DNA of 64,000 bases from Saccharothrix algeriensis (GCF_016907655.1 NZ_JAFBCL010000001.1:6606001-6670000); one strand, 5' to 3'; counted from the first letter of the stretch, positions 28,230-37,320 are shown. The notes: generated by a model not told the origin, from the sequence alone. A program made the numbers and translations.

Positions 28230-31028
28230 TCACGTGGCGTCGCCCGCACCGCCTGCCGGTCGGTCGGTCCGGGCCAGTTCGGCGAGCGCCCTGGCCAGGC
28301 CCTCGCGGGCGCGGGACTCCTCGGCGGGGAAATCGGCGGCCCGCGCGGCCTCCACGGCCGCGCGGTGGTGGGGCAGGGCGGCGGCGGGCCCGTCCGCGAG
28401 GTGCACGCTGCCCGCCATGTCGACCAGCGCGGCCACGTGGATCGTGCGCAGCGTGCCCCGGCCGGACAGCTCGACCGCCCTGCGGTGGTACCGCTGCGCG
28501 GCCGGCTGGTCGCCGAGCACCCGCGCCAGGATCCCGGCGTTGCTCAGCGCCACGGCGCCCAGCCCGGGGTCCCCCAGCTCCTCGGCCACCGCGCGCGCCT
28601 GCCGCAGGCAGTCCCGGGCCTCGGCGTACCGGCCGGCGGTGGTGTAGCCCTCGCCGAGGTTGACCAGCGAGATGCCCTCGCTGTGCCGGAAACTGGCCCG
28701 GCGCGCCACGGCCAGCGCGCGTTCGTGCAGCCGCACCGCCGCCTCGCGGTCCGCGCCGGCCAGCGAGATGCCGATCAGCGTGCACGCCGTGTGCTCCAGC
28801 GCCGCGTCGCCGGTCGCCTCCGCTCGGGCGAGGGCCCGGTCGTACAGCTCGGTCGCCTCGGCCGCGCGGCCGAGGCGGCTGTAGGTGGCGCCGAGGTTGG
28901 CCTGCACGAAGCCGTCGGCCGGGTCGGCGGCTTCGTGCAGGGTGAGCGCGGCGTGGAACTGCGAGGTGGCGTCGAGGTAGCGGGCCAGCGCGCGGGACAG
29001 GTGGGTGGCGTGGCGCGGGCCGCAGCGCGCGGCGGCGGCGAGGATCGAGGGTTGTTCGGCCGTCAGCCAGCGCTGCGCCTCGCGGAAGTCGGCGAACTCC
29101 GGCGGCGGGCCGGCGGGCGCGGGCACGGGTGGGCGGCGGTGGGCCTCGCCGGGGGTGAACAGGGCCGCCGCGAGCGACGCGCCGAGGCAGTAGTGGTCGA
29201 ACAGCCGGTCCAGCTCCGCGGTGGCGTCGCCGGCCAGTTCGCCGGCGTGCAGGCGGACCAGGTCGTGCATCCGGTAGCGGCCGGGCACGTGCTGGTGGAC
29301 CAGGTGGACCTCTTCCAGCTCCCGCAGGGCGCGGCGGGCGTGGGCGGCGGTGCAGCCAGCCAGCGCGGCCGCGCCGAGGACGCCGATGTCGGGTCCGGGC
29401 GCCAGGCCGAGCAGCGCGAACAGCCGCGCCGTGGCGGGCCGCAGCCGCCGCGTGGACGCGTCGAACACCGCGCGCAGGGTGGTGGACAGCTCGCCGGTGT
29501 CGAGCGCGTCGAGCCGGGCCGACGCGTCGCGCACCTCCGCGGCCAGGGCCGCGAGCGGGATGTCGGGCCGGGCCTTGGCGCGCGCGGCGAGGACGCCGAG
29601 CGCGAGCGGCAGCCCGGCGCAGTGCCGCCGCAGCTCGCGGGTGGCGTCGGGGTCGGCGTCGGCGGCGGGGCCGAGGTGGCGGGCGAGCAGTTCGGCCGCC
29701 TGGTCGTCGTCCAGGGCGTCGACCGGCACGGGTGTGGCGGCGTGGGTGGCGATCAGGCCGGTCAGCCGGTGCCTGCTGGTCACCAGCACGGCGCCGGAGG
29801 CGCCGCCGGGCAGCAGGGGGGTGACGTGCGCGGCGTCGCGGGCGTTGTCCAGGACCACCAGCAGCCGCCGGTCGGCGGTCAGCTCCCGGTACAGCGCGGT
29901 CTGCGCGTCGGGCGCGGCCGGCACGGCCTGCGGTGCGACGCCCAGCGCGGTGAGGAACCCGCGCGTGACGGCGTCGGTGGCCGCCGGTTCGTCCACCGGG
30001 TCGAAGCCGCGCAGGTCGGCGTGCAGGCGGCCGTCGGGGAAGTCGGCGCGGTGGTCGTCGGCCCAGCGCAGCGCCAGCCAGGTCTTGCCGTGCCCGCCCG
30101 CGCCGGTGAGCACGGCGATGCGGGTGTGGTCGGCCGGGGCGAGCGCGGCGTCCAGGGCGCGCAGCTCGTCCCGACGCCCGCTGAACGACGGTGGCGGGGG
30201 CGGCACCTGCTGGGGGACCCGGACGGGCCCGGGGTCGGGCCTGGGTTCGGGGTCGGGCGCGGCGCCCTCGGTGAGGATGCGCTGGTGCAGGCGGCGCAGC
30301 CGGGGGCCGGGTTCGGCGCCGAGGTGCTCGACGAGCGCGGCGCGGGTGGCGGCGTAGTGGCGCAGGGCGTCGCCGGACCGGCCGCTGCGGTGCAGGGCCA
30401 GCACGAGCTGGCCGGCGAGCCGCTCGTCCAGCGGGTCGGCGGCTGCCCGCACCGGCAGTTCGGCCAGCAGCCGGTGGTGGTGGCCCAGGTCGAGGGCGAG
30501 GTCGATGCGGTCGGCGTCGGCGGCGGTGCGCTCCGCGGCGAGCGCGTGGCGGGCCGAGTCGGCCCACGGCGTGTCGACGCCGGCGAGCGCTTCGCCGCCC
30601 CACAGGGCCAGCGCGTCCTCCAGCAGGGCCAGCGCCCGTTCGCCGGTGTGCCGCCGCGCCTGCCCGACCAGCCGTCGGAAGCGGTGGAGGTCCACCGCGT
30701 CGTCGTCGGCGAGCAGCGCGTACCCGCCGTGCCGGGAGGTGATCCGCGCCCCGGTGCCGGCCAGGGCGCCGCGCAGCCGGGACAGGTAGGTGCGCAGCAC
30801 CGAGGCGGTGCGCAGCGGCGGGTGCTCGCCCCACACCCGCTCGACCAGCCGTTCGGTGGGCACGACGCGGTTGAGGTCCACGGCGAGGGCGGCGAACGCG
30901 CAGCGCCGGCGGGCGTGCCCCAGGTCCAGCTGCCGCCCGTCGAACGCCGCCCCCACCCCGTCGAGCACCCGCAGCTCCAAGCCCACCCGCCCTTGATACC
31001 GGTGTTGAGCAGCGGGTTCAACGTTCAT
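28230..31028 (-). CDS. SARP-family regulator with NB-ARC ATPase and TPR repeats (AfsR/DnrI type)
   Basis: A 932-residue transcriptional activator. It has an OmpR-like winged helix (about 15-95; RTASVLRTYLSRLRGALAG), a bacterial transcriptional activation domain (about 105-255), an NB-ARC ATPase (about 285-560; Walker A GAGGHGKTW, Walker B LLVVLDN) and C-terminal TPRs (about 690-915; ANLGATYSRLGRAAEATELY, SLVNLGEGYTTAGRYAEA). Such proteins switch on secondary-metabolite clusters, with ATP state and TPR ligands gating DNA binding. The ATG at 31028 with AGGAG is preferred; a GTG fourteen codons later (VGLELRVL) is the other option. It is divergent from a small repeat protein. The target is not evident. 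Confidence 0.9.
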   Translation of the reverse strand: MNVEPAAQHRYQGRVGLELRVLDGVGAAFDGRQLDLGHARRRCAFAALAVDLNRVVPTERLVERVWGEHPPLRTASVLRTYLSRLRGALAGTGARITSRHGGYALLADDDAVDLHRFRRLVGQARRHTGERALALLEDALALWGGEALAGVDTPWADSARHALAAERTAADADRIDLALDLGHHHRLLAELPVRAAADPLDERLAGQLVLALHRSGRSGDALRHYAATRAALVEHLGAEPGPRLRRLHQRILTEGAAPDPEPRPDPGPVRVPQQVPPPPPSFSGRRDELRALDAALAPADHTRIAVLTGAGGHGKTWLALRWADDHRADFPDGRLHADLRGFDPVDEPAATDAVTRGFLTALGVAPQAVPAAPDAQTALYRELTADRRLLVVLDNARDAAHVTPLLPGGASGAVLVTSRHRLTGLIATHAATPVPVDALDDDQAAELLARHLGPAADADPDATRELRRHCAGLPLALGVLAARAKARPDIPLAALAAEVRDASARLDALDTGELSTTLRAVFDASTRRLRPATARLFALLGLAPGPDIGVLGAAALAGCTAAHARRALRELEEVHLVHQHVPGRYRMHDLVRLHAGELAGDATAELDRLFDHYCLGASLAAALFTPGEAHRRPPVPAPAGPPPEFADFREAQRWLTAEQPSILAAAARCGPRHATHLSRALARYLDATSQFHAALTLHEAADPADGFVQANLGATYSRLGRAAEATELYDRALARAEATGDAALEHTACTLIGISLAGADREAAVRLHERALAVARRASFRHSEGISLVNLGEGYTTAGRYAEARDCLRQARAVAEELGDPGLGAVALSNAGILARVLGDQPAAQRYHRRAVELSGRGTLRTIHVAALVDMAGSVHLADGPAAALPHHRAAVEAARAADFPAEESRAREGLARALAELARTDRPAGGAGDAT

Positions 31029-31122
31029 TCCGCTCCTGCGCGGCGCGCGGCGGCGACGCTGGTCCCGGCGGTGGGCCCGATCAGGGGGTGTTCCACCGCC
31101 GGCACACCGGAAGGGGACCACC

Positions 31123-31320
31123 GTGCACCACGAGACCGCGTACGCCATCGTCGAGCAGTTCCGCCGCGAGGCCGAGCGGGCCGCCGCCGAAGCCCGCTTG
31201 GCCACTGAAGCCCGCTTGGCCGCCGGAGCCCGATTGGCGGCTGAAGCCCGCTTGGCCGCCGGAGCCCGATTGGCGGCTGAAGCCCGCTTGGCCGCCGGAG
31301 CCGGCCCGCCCGACCGCTGA
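31123..31320 (+). CDS. Small helical protein with 12-residue repeats
   Basis: A 65-residue protein starting at GTG behind AAGGGG. Residues 1-25 (MHHETAYAIVEQFRREAERA) resemble the short basic/acidic helical peptides common in actinomycete genomes. The rest is built from copies of EARLAAGARLAA, giving an uninterrupted Ala/Arg/Glu/Leu helix. The repeats are exact at DNA level (36-bp unit), so the C-terminal half is a recent tandem expansion. It is divergent from the SARP gene and ends just before a strong terminator. The function is unknown. Confidence 0.6.
   Translation: MHHETAYAIVEQFRREAERAAAEARLATEARLAAGARLAAEARLAAGARLAAEARLAAGAGPPDR
31189..31302 (+). repeat. 36-bp tandem repeat inside the small helical protein gene
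   Basis: Two identical full 36-bp units (31207-31242 and 31243-31278), with a partial copy on each side, each beginning GAAGCCCGCTTGGCCGCC. Being a multiple of three, copy-number change keeps the frame and would lengthen or shorten the helix by 12 residues. Confidence 0.85.
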
Positions 31321-31342
31321 TGAGCCCGACCGCCGGCGAGCC

Positions 31343-31381
31343 GGTGACCGGCCCCCGCCCGGTGGGCGGGGGCCGGTCACC
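31343..31381. terminator. Strong bidirectional terminator hairpin
   Basis: Perfect 17-bp arms (left arm GGTGACCGGCCCCCGCC) around a five-base loop lie between the convergent small helical protein and the molybdenum hydroxylase large subunit, whose stop codon is inside the right arm. It serves both directions. Confidence 0.85.
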
Positions 31382-33464
31382 GCAGGAAGTGGTCCAGGGT
31401 CAGCGGGAGGTCTCGGACGCGGACGCCGGTGGCGTGGTGGGCCGCGTTGGCGATCGCGGCGGCGGTGCCGACGATGCCGATCTCGCCGACGCCCTTGGTG
31501 CCCATGGGGTTGGTGTGCGGGTCGTGCTCGTCCACCCAGTGCGCCTCGACGTGCGGGACGTCGCTGTTGGTGGCGATGTGGTACTCGGCGAGGTCGTGGT
31601 TGACGACGTGCCCGAAGCGCTCGTCGAGCAGGCTGTGCTCGTGCAGCGCCATGGACAGGCCCATGGTCATGCCGCCGACGAGCTGCGAGCGGGCCAGGCG
31701 CGGGTTGACCACGCGGCCGACGGCGAACACGCCCAGCAGGCGCGGCACCCGCACCTCGCCGGTGTCGGCGCTGATCCGGACCTCGGCGAACTGGGCGCCG
31801 AAGGCGTGCATCGCGAGGTCGGCGGTGGTCGGGGGGTCGGGCATCCCGGCGCCGGCCTCGTCGCCCGCGGCGGGGTGGTCGCCGAACCGCGCGCGGAAGG
31901 CGCGGGCGGCGGCCACCACGGTCGAGCCCCACGAGGTGATGCCCGAGGAGCCGCCCGCCACCGACGCCGCGGGCAGCGCGGTGTCGCCGATGCGCAGGTC
32001 GACGTCGGCGAAGTCCGCGCCCAGCGCGTCGGCGGCGATCTGGGCCAGCGCCGTCCAGGTGCCGGTGCCCAGGTCGGCCGCGCCGATCTCGACCCGGTAG
32101 CGGCCCGGCGCGGTGCACCGGACGGTGGCCGCCGAGCCCGGCGACCGGTTGACGGGGTAGGTGGAGGCCGCCACCCCGGTGCCCACCAGCCAGCCGTCCT
32201 CCTCGCGCGCGCCGGGGGTCGGGTCGCGGTCCCACCAGCCGAAGCGGCGGGCGCCCTCGCGCAGGCACGCCACCAGGTTCCGGGTGGAGAACGGCCTGCC
32301 CGACTCCGGTTCGACGTCGGGTTCGTTGCGCAGGCGGAACTCCACCGGGTCCAGGCCCAAGGCGGCGGCCAGCTCGTCCACCGCGACCTCCGGCCCGAAC
32401 ATGCCGGGGCACTCGCCGGGCGCGCGCATCCACGCGGGCACGGGGACGTCGAGCCGGGCCAGCCGGTGCGTGGTGCGGCGGTGCGGCGCGGCGTACATGG
32501 TGCGGCTGGGCACGGCGGTCTGCTCGGCGAACTCCTTGAGCCGGGAGGTCTGGGCGACCGCGTCGACCGCGAGGGCGGTCAGCCGGCCGTCGGCGGCGCA
32601 GCCCAGGCGCACCCGCTGGATCGTCGGCGTCCGGTAGCCGACCAGGGAGAACATCTGCTGCCGGGTCAGGGCCAGCTTCACCGGTGTGCCGGGCAGCGCG
32701 CGGGCGGCCATCGCGGCGAGGATGGCGTGGACGTGGGCGGTGCCCTTGGAGCCGAAGCCGCCGCCGACGTGCGGGGAGATCACGCGCACCCGGTCCGGTG
32801 GCAGGCCGAGCGTCGTGGCCACGGATTCGCGGGTGGTGTGCACGCCCTGCGTGGACTCGTAGAGCACCAGCCCGTCGTCGTCCGACCACACCGCCGTGGT
32901 GGTGTGCGGTTCCATCGGGTTGTTGTTGTACCAGGCGGTGCTGTAGGTGCGGTCCAGCGTCGTGGCCGCCTCGGCGAACGCCCGGTCGAAGTCGCCCTTC
33001 GCGGTGTCGGTGTCGGACCCGCCGTTGACCTGCTCCGGCGCGTACAGGTCGGGGCGGTCGGCGGACAGGCGCACGTCGTGGGGCAGCGGGTCGACCGCGA
33101 CGCGCACCAGGGCCGCGGCGTGGCGGGCGGTCTCGGGCGTGCGGGCCACGACCAGGGCCACCACCTGCCCGCGGAAGGACACCTCGTGCGACTGCAGGGC
33201 GGCCAGCTCCGGGTCCTCGTCGGAGGTCAGGCGCGGCGCGTTGTCGGGGGTCAGCGCGGTCAGCACCCCGTCCAGCGCGGTCGCCGCCCCGGTGTCGACC
33301 TCCCGCACCCGGCCGCGCGCCACCTCGGCCTGCACCAGCCAGGCGTAGGCGGGGTCGGTCACCGGCTGGTCGCCCGCGTACGGCGCGGCGCCGCGGACCT
33401 TGGCCGGCCCGTCGACCCGGCGCGGCGACCGGCCCAGCTCGCGGGTCCGCAGCGGTTCGGTCAT
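31377..33464 (-). CDS. Molybdenum hydroxylase, molybdopterin-binding large subunit (xanthine dehydrogenase/PaoC family)
   Basis: A 695-residue catalytic subunit. Family signatures are the Moco-binding loops ISPHVGGGFGSKG, APGECPGMFGPEVAVDELAA and GAADLGTGTWTALAQ, plus the C-terminal GTKGVGEIG containing the catalytic Glu. The three-gene order Fe-S, FAD, Moco and the subunit lengths match the E. coli aldehyde oxidoreductase PaoABC (YagTSR) better than true xanthine dehydrogenase, so an aldehyde or heterocycle substrate is likely. It starts with an ATG overlapping the FAD-subunit stop (ATGA). No Moco-insertion chaperone (XdhC/PaoD) gene follows. Confidence 0.92.
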   Translation of the reverse strand: MTEPLRTRELGRSPRRVDGPAKVRGAAPYAGDQPVTDPAYAWLVQAEVARGRVREVDTGAATALDGVLTALTPDNAPRLTSDEDPELAALQSHEVSFRGQVVALVVARTPETARHAAALVRVAVDPLPHDVRLSADRPDLYAPEQVNGGSDTDTAKGDFDRAFAEAATTLDRTYSTAWYNNNPMEPHTTTAVWSDDDGLVLYESTQGVHTTRESVATTLGLPPDRVRVISPHVGGGFGSKGTAHVHAILAAMAARALPGTPVKLALTRQQMFSLVGYRTPTIQRVRLGCAADGRLTALAVDAVAQTSRLKEFAEQTAVPSRTMYAAPHRRTTHRLARLDVPVPAWMRAPGECPGMFGPEVAVDELAAALGLDPVEFRLRNEPDVEPESGRPFSTRNLVACLREGARRFGWWDRDPTPGAREEDGWLVGTGVAASTYPVNRSPGSAATVRCTAPGRYRVEIGAADLGTGTWTALAQIAADALGADFADVDLRIGDTALPAASVAGGSSGITSWGSTVVAAARAFRARFGDHPAAGDEAGAGMPDPPTTADLAMHAFGAQFAEVRISADTGEVRVPRLLGVFAVGRVVNPRLARSQLVGGMTMGLSMALHEHSLLDERFGHVVNHDLAEYHIATNSDVPHVEAHWVDEHDPHTNPMGTKGVGEIGIVGTAAAIANAAHHATGVRVRDLPLTLDHFLR

Positions 33465-34450
33465 CGGTCCTCCCGGCTCAGCGCGCGCAGCGCGGACACC
33501 ACCGCGTTGCGCGCCAGCGGCACCTTGAAGGCGTTGCCCGGCAGTGGTTCGGCGTCGGCGAGCTCGGCCTCGGCGGCGTGCCGGAACGCCTCCTCGGTCG
33601 CGGGGCCGCCGCGCAGCGCGTCCTCGGCCAGCCGCGCCCGCCACGGCTTGTGCGCCACGCCGCCGAGCGCGACGCGCACGTCGCGCACCACGCCGTCGGC
33701 GACCCGCAGCACCGCCGCGACCGACACCAGGGCGAAGGAGAACGAGGCCCGGTCGCGCACCTTCCGGTACAGCGACCGCGTGCCGGCGGGCAGCGGCGGC
33801 AGGTCCACGGCGGTGATCAGCTCGGCGGGCGACAGCACGGTGTCGCGGTGCGGCTCGCCGCCGGGCAGCCGGTGCAGCCCGGTCAGCGGGAGGGTGCGCG
33901 GGCCGTCCGGGCCCAGCACCCGCACCTCGGCGTCCAGCGCGGCCATCGCCACCGCCATGTCCGACGGGTGGGTGGCGACGCAGTGGTCCGACGCGCCCAG
34001 GATGGCGTGGTTGCGGGTGTGGCCGCCCAGCGCGGAGCACCCGGCGCCCGGGTCCCGCTTGTTGCACGGCGTGGACAGGTCCTGGAAGTACGGGCACCGG
34101 GTGCGCTGCAGCAGGTTGCCGCCGGTGGTGGCGAGGGTGCGCAGCTGCCCGGACGCGCCCGACAGCAGCGCCCGCGCCAGCACCGGGTAGTCGCTCCGGA
34201 CCGCCGGGTGGGCGGCCAGGTCGCTGTTGCGCACCGTCGCGCCGATCCGCAGCCCGCCGCCGGGCAGGGCCTCCACCTCGTCCAGCGGCAGGCGGCTGAC
34301 GTCGACCAGCGCCCGCGGCGCGGCCACGCCCAGCTTCATCCGGTCGACCAGGTTGGTGCCGCCCGCCAGGAACACCGCGCCCTCCCGGTCCCGCACGGCG
34401 GTGACGGCGTCCCGGGCGTCGGTGGCCCGCCGGTAGTCGAACGGGATCAC
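33461..34450 (-). CDS. Molybdenum hydroxylase FAD-binding subunit (PaoB-like, extra Fe-S loop)
   Basis: A 329-residue subunit carrying electrons between the 2Fe-2S subunit and FAD. The FAD pyrophosphate loop is FLAGGTNLVD and the second FAD motif is ATTGGNLLQRTRC. The stretch RCPYFQDLSTPCNKRDPGAG plus CSAL provides extra cysteines (C-x7-8-C, C-x8-C) at the place where PaoB-type subunits bind an additional [4Fe-4S] cluster absent from ordinary xanthine dehydrogenases. The GTG at 34450 overlaps the Fe-S subunit stop (GTGA). Confidence 0.9.
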   Translation of the reverse strand: MIPFDYRRATDARDAVTAVRDREGAVFLAGGTNLVDRMKLGVAAPRALVDVSRLPLDEVEALPGGGLRIGATVRNSDLAAHPAVRSDYPVLARALLSGASGQLRTLATTGGNLLQRTRCPYFQDLSTPCNKRDPGAGCSALGGHTRNHAILGASDHCVATHPSDMAVAMAALDAEVRVLGPDGPRTLPLTGLHRLPGGEPHRDTVLSPAELITAVDLPPLPAGTRSLYRKVRDRASFSFALVSVAAVLRVADGVVRDVRVALGGVAHKPWRARLAEDALRGGPATEEAFRHAAEAELADAEPLPGNAFKVPLARNAVVSALRALSREDR

Positions 34451-34950
34451 CGCGCACCGTCCCGCACCGCGGCCACGATGTTGACGTAGGCGCCGCACCG
34501 GCACAGGTTGCCGCTCATCCGCTCGCGGATCTCCGCGTCGGACAGCTCGACCGGGCCGGTGAGGTCGGGTGTGACGTGGCTGGGGTGCCCGGCGCGCGCC
34601 TCGGCCAGCGCGCCGACCGCCGAGCACACCTGGCCCGGCGTGCAGAACCCGCACTGGAACGCGTCGTGCTCCAGGAACGCCTCCTGCACCGGGTGCGGCT
34701 CGCCGCCGGCGGCGAGCCCGTCGGCCGTGGTGACGGTCGCGCCGTCGTGCGCCACGGCCAGGGCCAGGCAGGTCACCGCCCGCCGGCCGTCCAGCAGGAC
34801 CGTGCAGGAACCGCACTGGCCGTGGTCGCAGCCCTTCTTGGGCGAGGTCACGCCCAGCCGCTCGCGCAGCGCGTCCAGCAGCGTCGTCCGGTTGTCCACC
34901 CGCAGCCGCCGGGCGCGCCCGTCCACCTCGAGTTCGATCTCACCGTCCAC
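34447..34950 (-). CDS. Molybdenum hydroxylase [2Fe-2S] subunit
   Basis: A 167-residue electron-transfer subunit with both expected clusters. The plant-ferredoxin type is CDHGQCGSCTVLLDGRRAVTC near residues 40-60, and the helical type is CGFCTPGQ ... NLCRCGAY. The E. coli PaoA twin-arginine leader is missing, so this enzyme should be cytoplasmic. The start was set at the GTG at 34950 because GGAGGAG lies six bases before it; a GTG five codons upstream overlaps that site. It is the first gene of the three-gene operon. Confidence 0.9.
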   Translation of the reverse strand: MDGEIELEVDGRARRLRVDNRTTLLDALRERLGVTSPKKGCDHGQCGSCTVLLDGRRAVTCLALAVAHDGATVTTADGLAAGGEPHPVQEAFLEHDAFQCGFCTPGQVCSAVGALAEARAGHPSHVTPDLTGPVELSDAEIRERMSGNLCRCGAYVNIVAAVRDGAR

Positions 34951-35053
34951 GGCAGGCTCCTCCACTCGGCACCCCCCGAGGCTTCCCGCGCAGCGGTGGC
35001 CCAACCACCCGCGCCAGTCCCGCGCGGTCTTCCCGGGCACGGCGGCGCGGGGA

Positions 35054-35911
35054 TCAGTCGTGCGCGGGCACGGCGCCGCCGCGCGGCGCGGGCACGTCCA
35101 GGTTGTGCCGCAGCAGCGACTGCGAGTCGGCCACGCCGATCGAGTCCTCGGGCAGGCGGCCGTCGGCCTCGCGCAGGCGGGTCAGGGCGTCGTCCACGGC
35201 CCGGTGGGCGGCGAACAGGCACGGCGTGCTGTAGATCGCCACGTCCACGCCCAGCCCGGCCAGCTCGCCCAGCGACAGCGCGGGGGAGCGCCCGCCCGCG
35301 ATCTGGTTGAACACCAGCGGCGTGGGCGCGGCCGCCGCGGCCACCCGGCGCAGCAGCGCGGTCGACGGGATGCCGTCCACCAGCACGGCGTCGGCGTCGG
35401 TGCGGGCGAACGCGGCGGCGCGCTCGACCATCTCGGCGGGGTCCGTGGCGTCGGTGCGGGCCACCACGAACAGGTCGGCGCGGGCGTCCAGGACCGCGTC
35501 GAGCTTGGCCAGGTACTCCGCCACCGGCAGGACCTGCTTGCCCGCCACGTGCCCGCAGCGGCGCGGGCGGCGCTGGTCCTCCAGCACCACGCCGGACGCG
35601 CCCACCTGCTCCAGGGCGCGCACCACGTGCCGGGCGACCTCGACGTCGACGTAGCCGTCGTCGATGTCGACCAGCAGGTGGTGGCGCGGGAAGGCCAGCC
35701 GCAGCCGCTGCACGAAGGACACCACGTCCGGCCAGGCGACGAACCCGATGTCGGGCAGGCCGTACCGGGAGGCGGCCAGGCCCAGGCCGGAGACGAACAG
35801 CGCGTCGTAGTGCCGGGCGGCGATCGTGGCCGACAGCATGTCGAAGACCCCGATCACCGGCGTCGTCCCGGTGGTCCCGACGGCCTCGCGCAGGGCGTTC
35901 CCGTGTGCCAT
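35054..35911 (-). CDS. Isocitrate lyase/PEP mutase family enzyme
   Basis: A 285-residue (beta/alpha)8 enzyme acting on a small 2-hydroxy or phosphono acid with Mg2+. Visible are the LVDIDDGYVD metal-binding strand, VVLEDQ, and the mobile catalytic loop RRCGHVAGK, which matches the isocitrate lyase KKCGH pattern with the active-site Cys. FVVARTDA and PLVFNQIAGG are further family motifs. Members include methylisocitrate lyase, oxaloacetate decarboxylase and PEP mutase; motifs alone do not decide. It has its own start (ATG at 35911) 103 bp upstream of the molybdenum hydroxylase Fe-S gene and may share its transcript. Confidence 0.85.
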   Translation of the reverse strand: MAHGNALREAVGTTGTTPVIGVFDMLSATIAARHYDALFVSGLGLAASRYGLPDIGFVAWPDVVSFVQRLRLAFPRHHLLVDIDDGYVDVEVARHVVRALEQVGASGVVLEDQRRPRRCGHVAGKQVLPVAEYLAKLDAVLDARADLFVVARTDATDPAEMVERAAAFARTDADAVLVDGIPSTALLRRVAAAAAPTPLVFNQIAGGRSPALSLGELAGLGVDVAIYSTPCLFAAHRAVDDALTRLREADGRLPEDSIGVADSQSLLRHNLDVPAPRGGAVPAHD

Positions 35912-36180
35912 GCGGCGAACCTGCCACCGGCGCCGCGCCCGGTCGAGATATCGGAAGGATGATCTTCGCCCACGACCGGGTCGACCGCTGCGACCCGCGC
36001 CGGCCGGTCCGCCCGGCGCCCCCGCCCGCCACCGGCAACCCCCGGTGCCCGTCCACCGGGGTGCCCCGCCCACCCGGCGGCTCACCCGGCGCTCCGCCCA
36101 CCCGGCGGCTCACCCCGGTCCGGTGGCGCCCGCCGACCGCACCCGCGCCCTCCGGTGGGCGCGGTCACCGACCGGTGGGG
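35912..36180. other. Intergenic stretch with CCACCCGGCGGCTCACCC repeats
   Basis: No gene recognised. Two copies of CGCCCACCCGGCGGCTCACC lie near 36066-36113. The left end should hold the promoter of the isocitrate lyase-like gene; the right end is the terminator region of the flavoprotein gene. Confidence 0.45.
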
Positions 36181-36207
36181 GTCCCGCGCCACCGGTCGGC
36201 GCGGGAC
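36181..36207 (-). terminator. Terminator of the thioredoxin-reductase-like gene
   Basis: A perfect 10-bp stem GTCCCGCGCC / GGCGCGGGAC with a seven-base loop lies 21 bases beyond the stop codon of the minus-strand flavoprotein gene. Confidence 0.75.
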
Positions 36208-36228
36208 GCAGCCGCCCGCCGCTCCGGG

Positions 36229-37248
36229 TCACAGCCCGTGGCGGCGGTTGCCCATCACCAGTTCGCACAGCCGGGACTCCGCCGCGGCCGAGAACGGGTT
36301 GCGGTAGGCCGCGACCGCCCGGAGCGTGTCCTCCTCCACGAGGTCCGCGTTGATCCGCGCGGCGGCGGTGGCGCCGGCCGCCGCGGCGGCGCCCACCTGC
36401 GCGGCCGGGTCGGTGACGTTGCCGGCGACCCACACGCCGGGCACGCCGGTGCGGCCGGTCGGGTCGGCGGGGACGTGCTCGCCCAGGCCCGACGGGTGCT
36501 CGGCCACCGGCAGCCCGAGCGCCGCCAGGAAGCCTGCGCGCGCCTCCACCCGCGGCGCGACCGCCAGCGCCTCGCGGGCGACCGCGGAGCCGTCGGCCAG
36601 CCGCAGCCCGACCAGGCGGTCCCGCTCGACCACCAGGGAGGTCACCTCGCCCTCGACCACGGCGATGCCGCGGGCGGCCAGCCGCTCGGCCTGCTCGCCG
36701 GTCGGCGCGGGCGCGGTGTGCGCGAACAGGGTGACGTCGTCGCTCCACTGGCGGAACAGCAGCGCCTGGTGCACCGCCATCGGCCCGTCGGCCAGCACGC
36801 CGATGGCCCGGTCGCGGACCTCCCAGCCGTGGCAGTACGGGCAGTGCAGCACGTCGCGGCCCCACCGGGCGCGCAGCCCCGGCACGTCGGGCAGCCGGTC
36901 CACCAGGCCGGTGGTCACCAGCAGCCGGCGCGCGCGGACCGACCGCCCGTCGGCCAGCGCCACGGCGAACCCGTCGCCCTCGCGCGCCACGGCGGACACC
37001 TCGCCGGCCACCAGCCGGCCGCCGTAGCCGCGGACCTCCTCCCGGCCGCGCGCCAGCAGCTCGGCCGGCGACACCCCCTCGCGCGCCAGCAGCCCGTGCA
37101 CGCCGGTGGCCGGGGCGTTGCGCGGCGCGCCCGCGTCGACCACCACCACCGACCGGCGGGCGCGGGCCAGCATCAACGCCCCGCTCAACCCCGCGGCCCC
37201 GCCGCCGACCACCACGACGTCGCACCCGTCGTCCAGCTGATCTGTCAT
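36229..37248 (-). CDS. Thioredoxin-reductase-like FAD-dependent oxidoreductase
   Basis: A 339-residue pyridine-nucleotide flavoprotein. It has an N-terminal FAD Rossmann motif VVVVGGGAAGLSGALMLARA, a redox CPYC pair (about Cys136 and Cys139), and GVWVAGNVTDPAAQVGAAAA near the end as the second FAD motif. The NADPH-binding GxGxxA motif between them is degraded (GVLADGPMAVHQALL), so the electron donor may not be NADPH. It is not next to a thioredoxin gene. The ATG at 37248 is behind GGAGG. A perfect 7-bp dyad lies 54 bases upstream. Confidence 0.85.
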   Translation of the reverse strand: MTDQLDDGCDVVVVGGGAAGLSGALMLARARRSVVVVDAGAPRNAPATGVHGLLAREGVSPAELLARGREEVRGYGGRLVAGEVSAVAREGDGFAVALADGRSVRARRLLVTTGLVDRLPDVPGLRARWGRDVLHCPYCHGWEVRDRAIGVLADGPMAVHQALLFRQWSDDVTLFAHTAPAPTGEQAERLAARGIAVVEGEVTSLVVERDRLVGLRLADGSAVAREALAVAPRVEARAGFLAALGLPVAEHPSGLGEHVPADPTGRTGVPGVWVAGNVTDPAAQVGAAAAAGATAAARINADLVEEDTLRAVAAYRNPFSAAAESRLCELVMGNRRHGL

Positions 37249-37301
37249 GACGACCACCTCCGCGACCACCATGCGAGTGCGAGGCCGGTCTTGGCAACGC
37301 C

Positions 37302-37320
37302 ATTTGCCGGAATGGCAAAT
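37302..37320 (-). promoter_or_regulatory. Operator-like dyad upstream of the flavoprotein gene
   Basis: ATTTGCC-GGAAT-GGCAAAT is a perfect inverted repeat in an AT-richer patch 54 bases before the flavoprotein ATG, with another TTGGCAA half site just to its left. It is a likely repressor site; the regulator is not in the window as far as can be seen. Confidence 0.55.
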
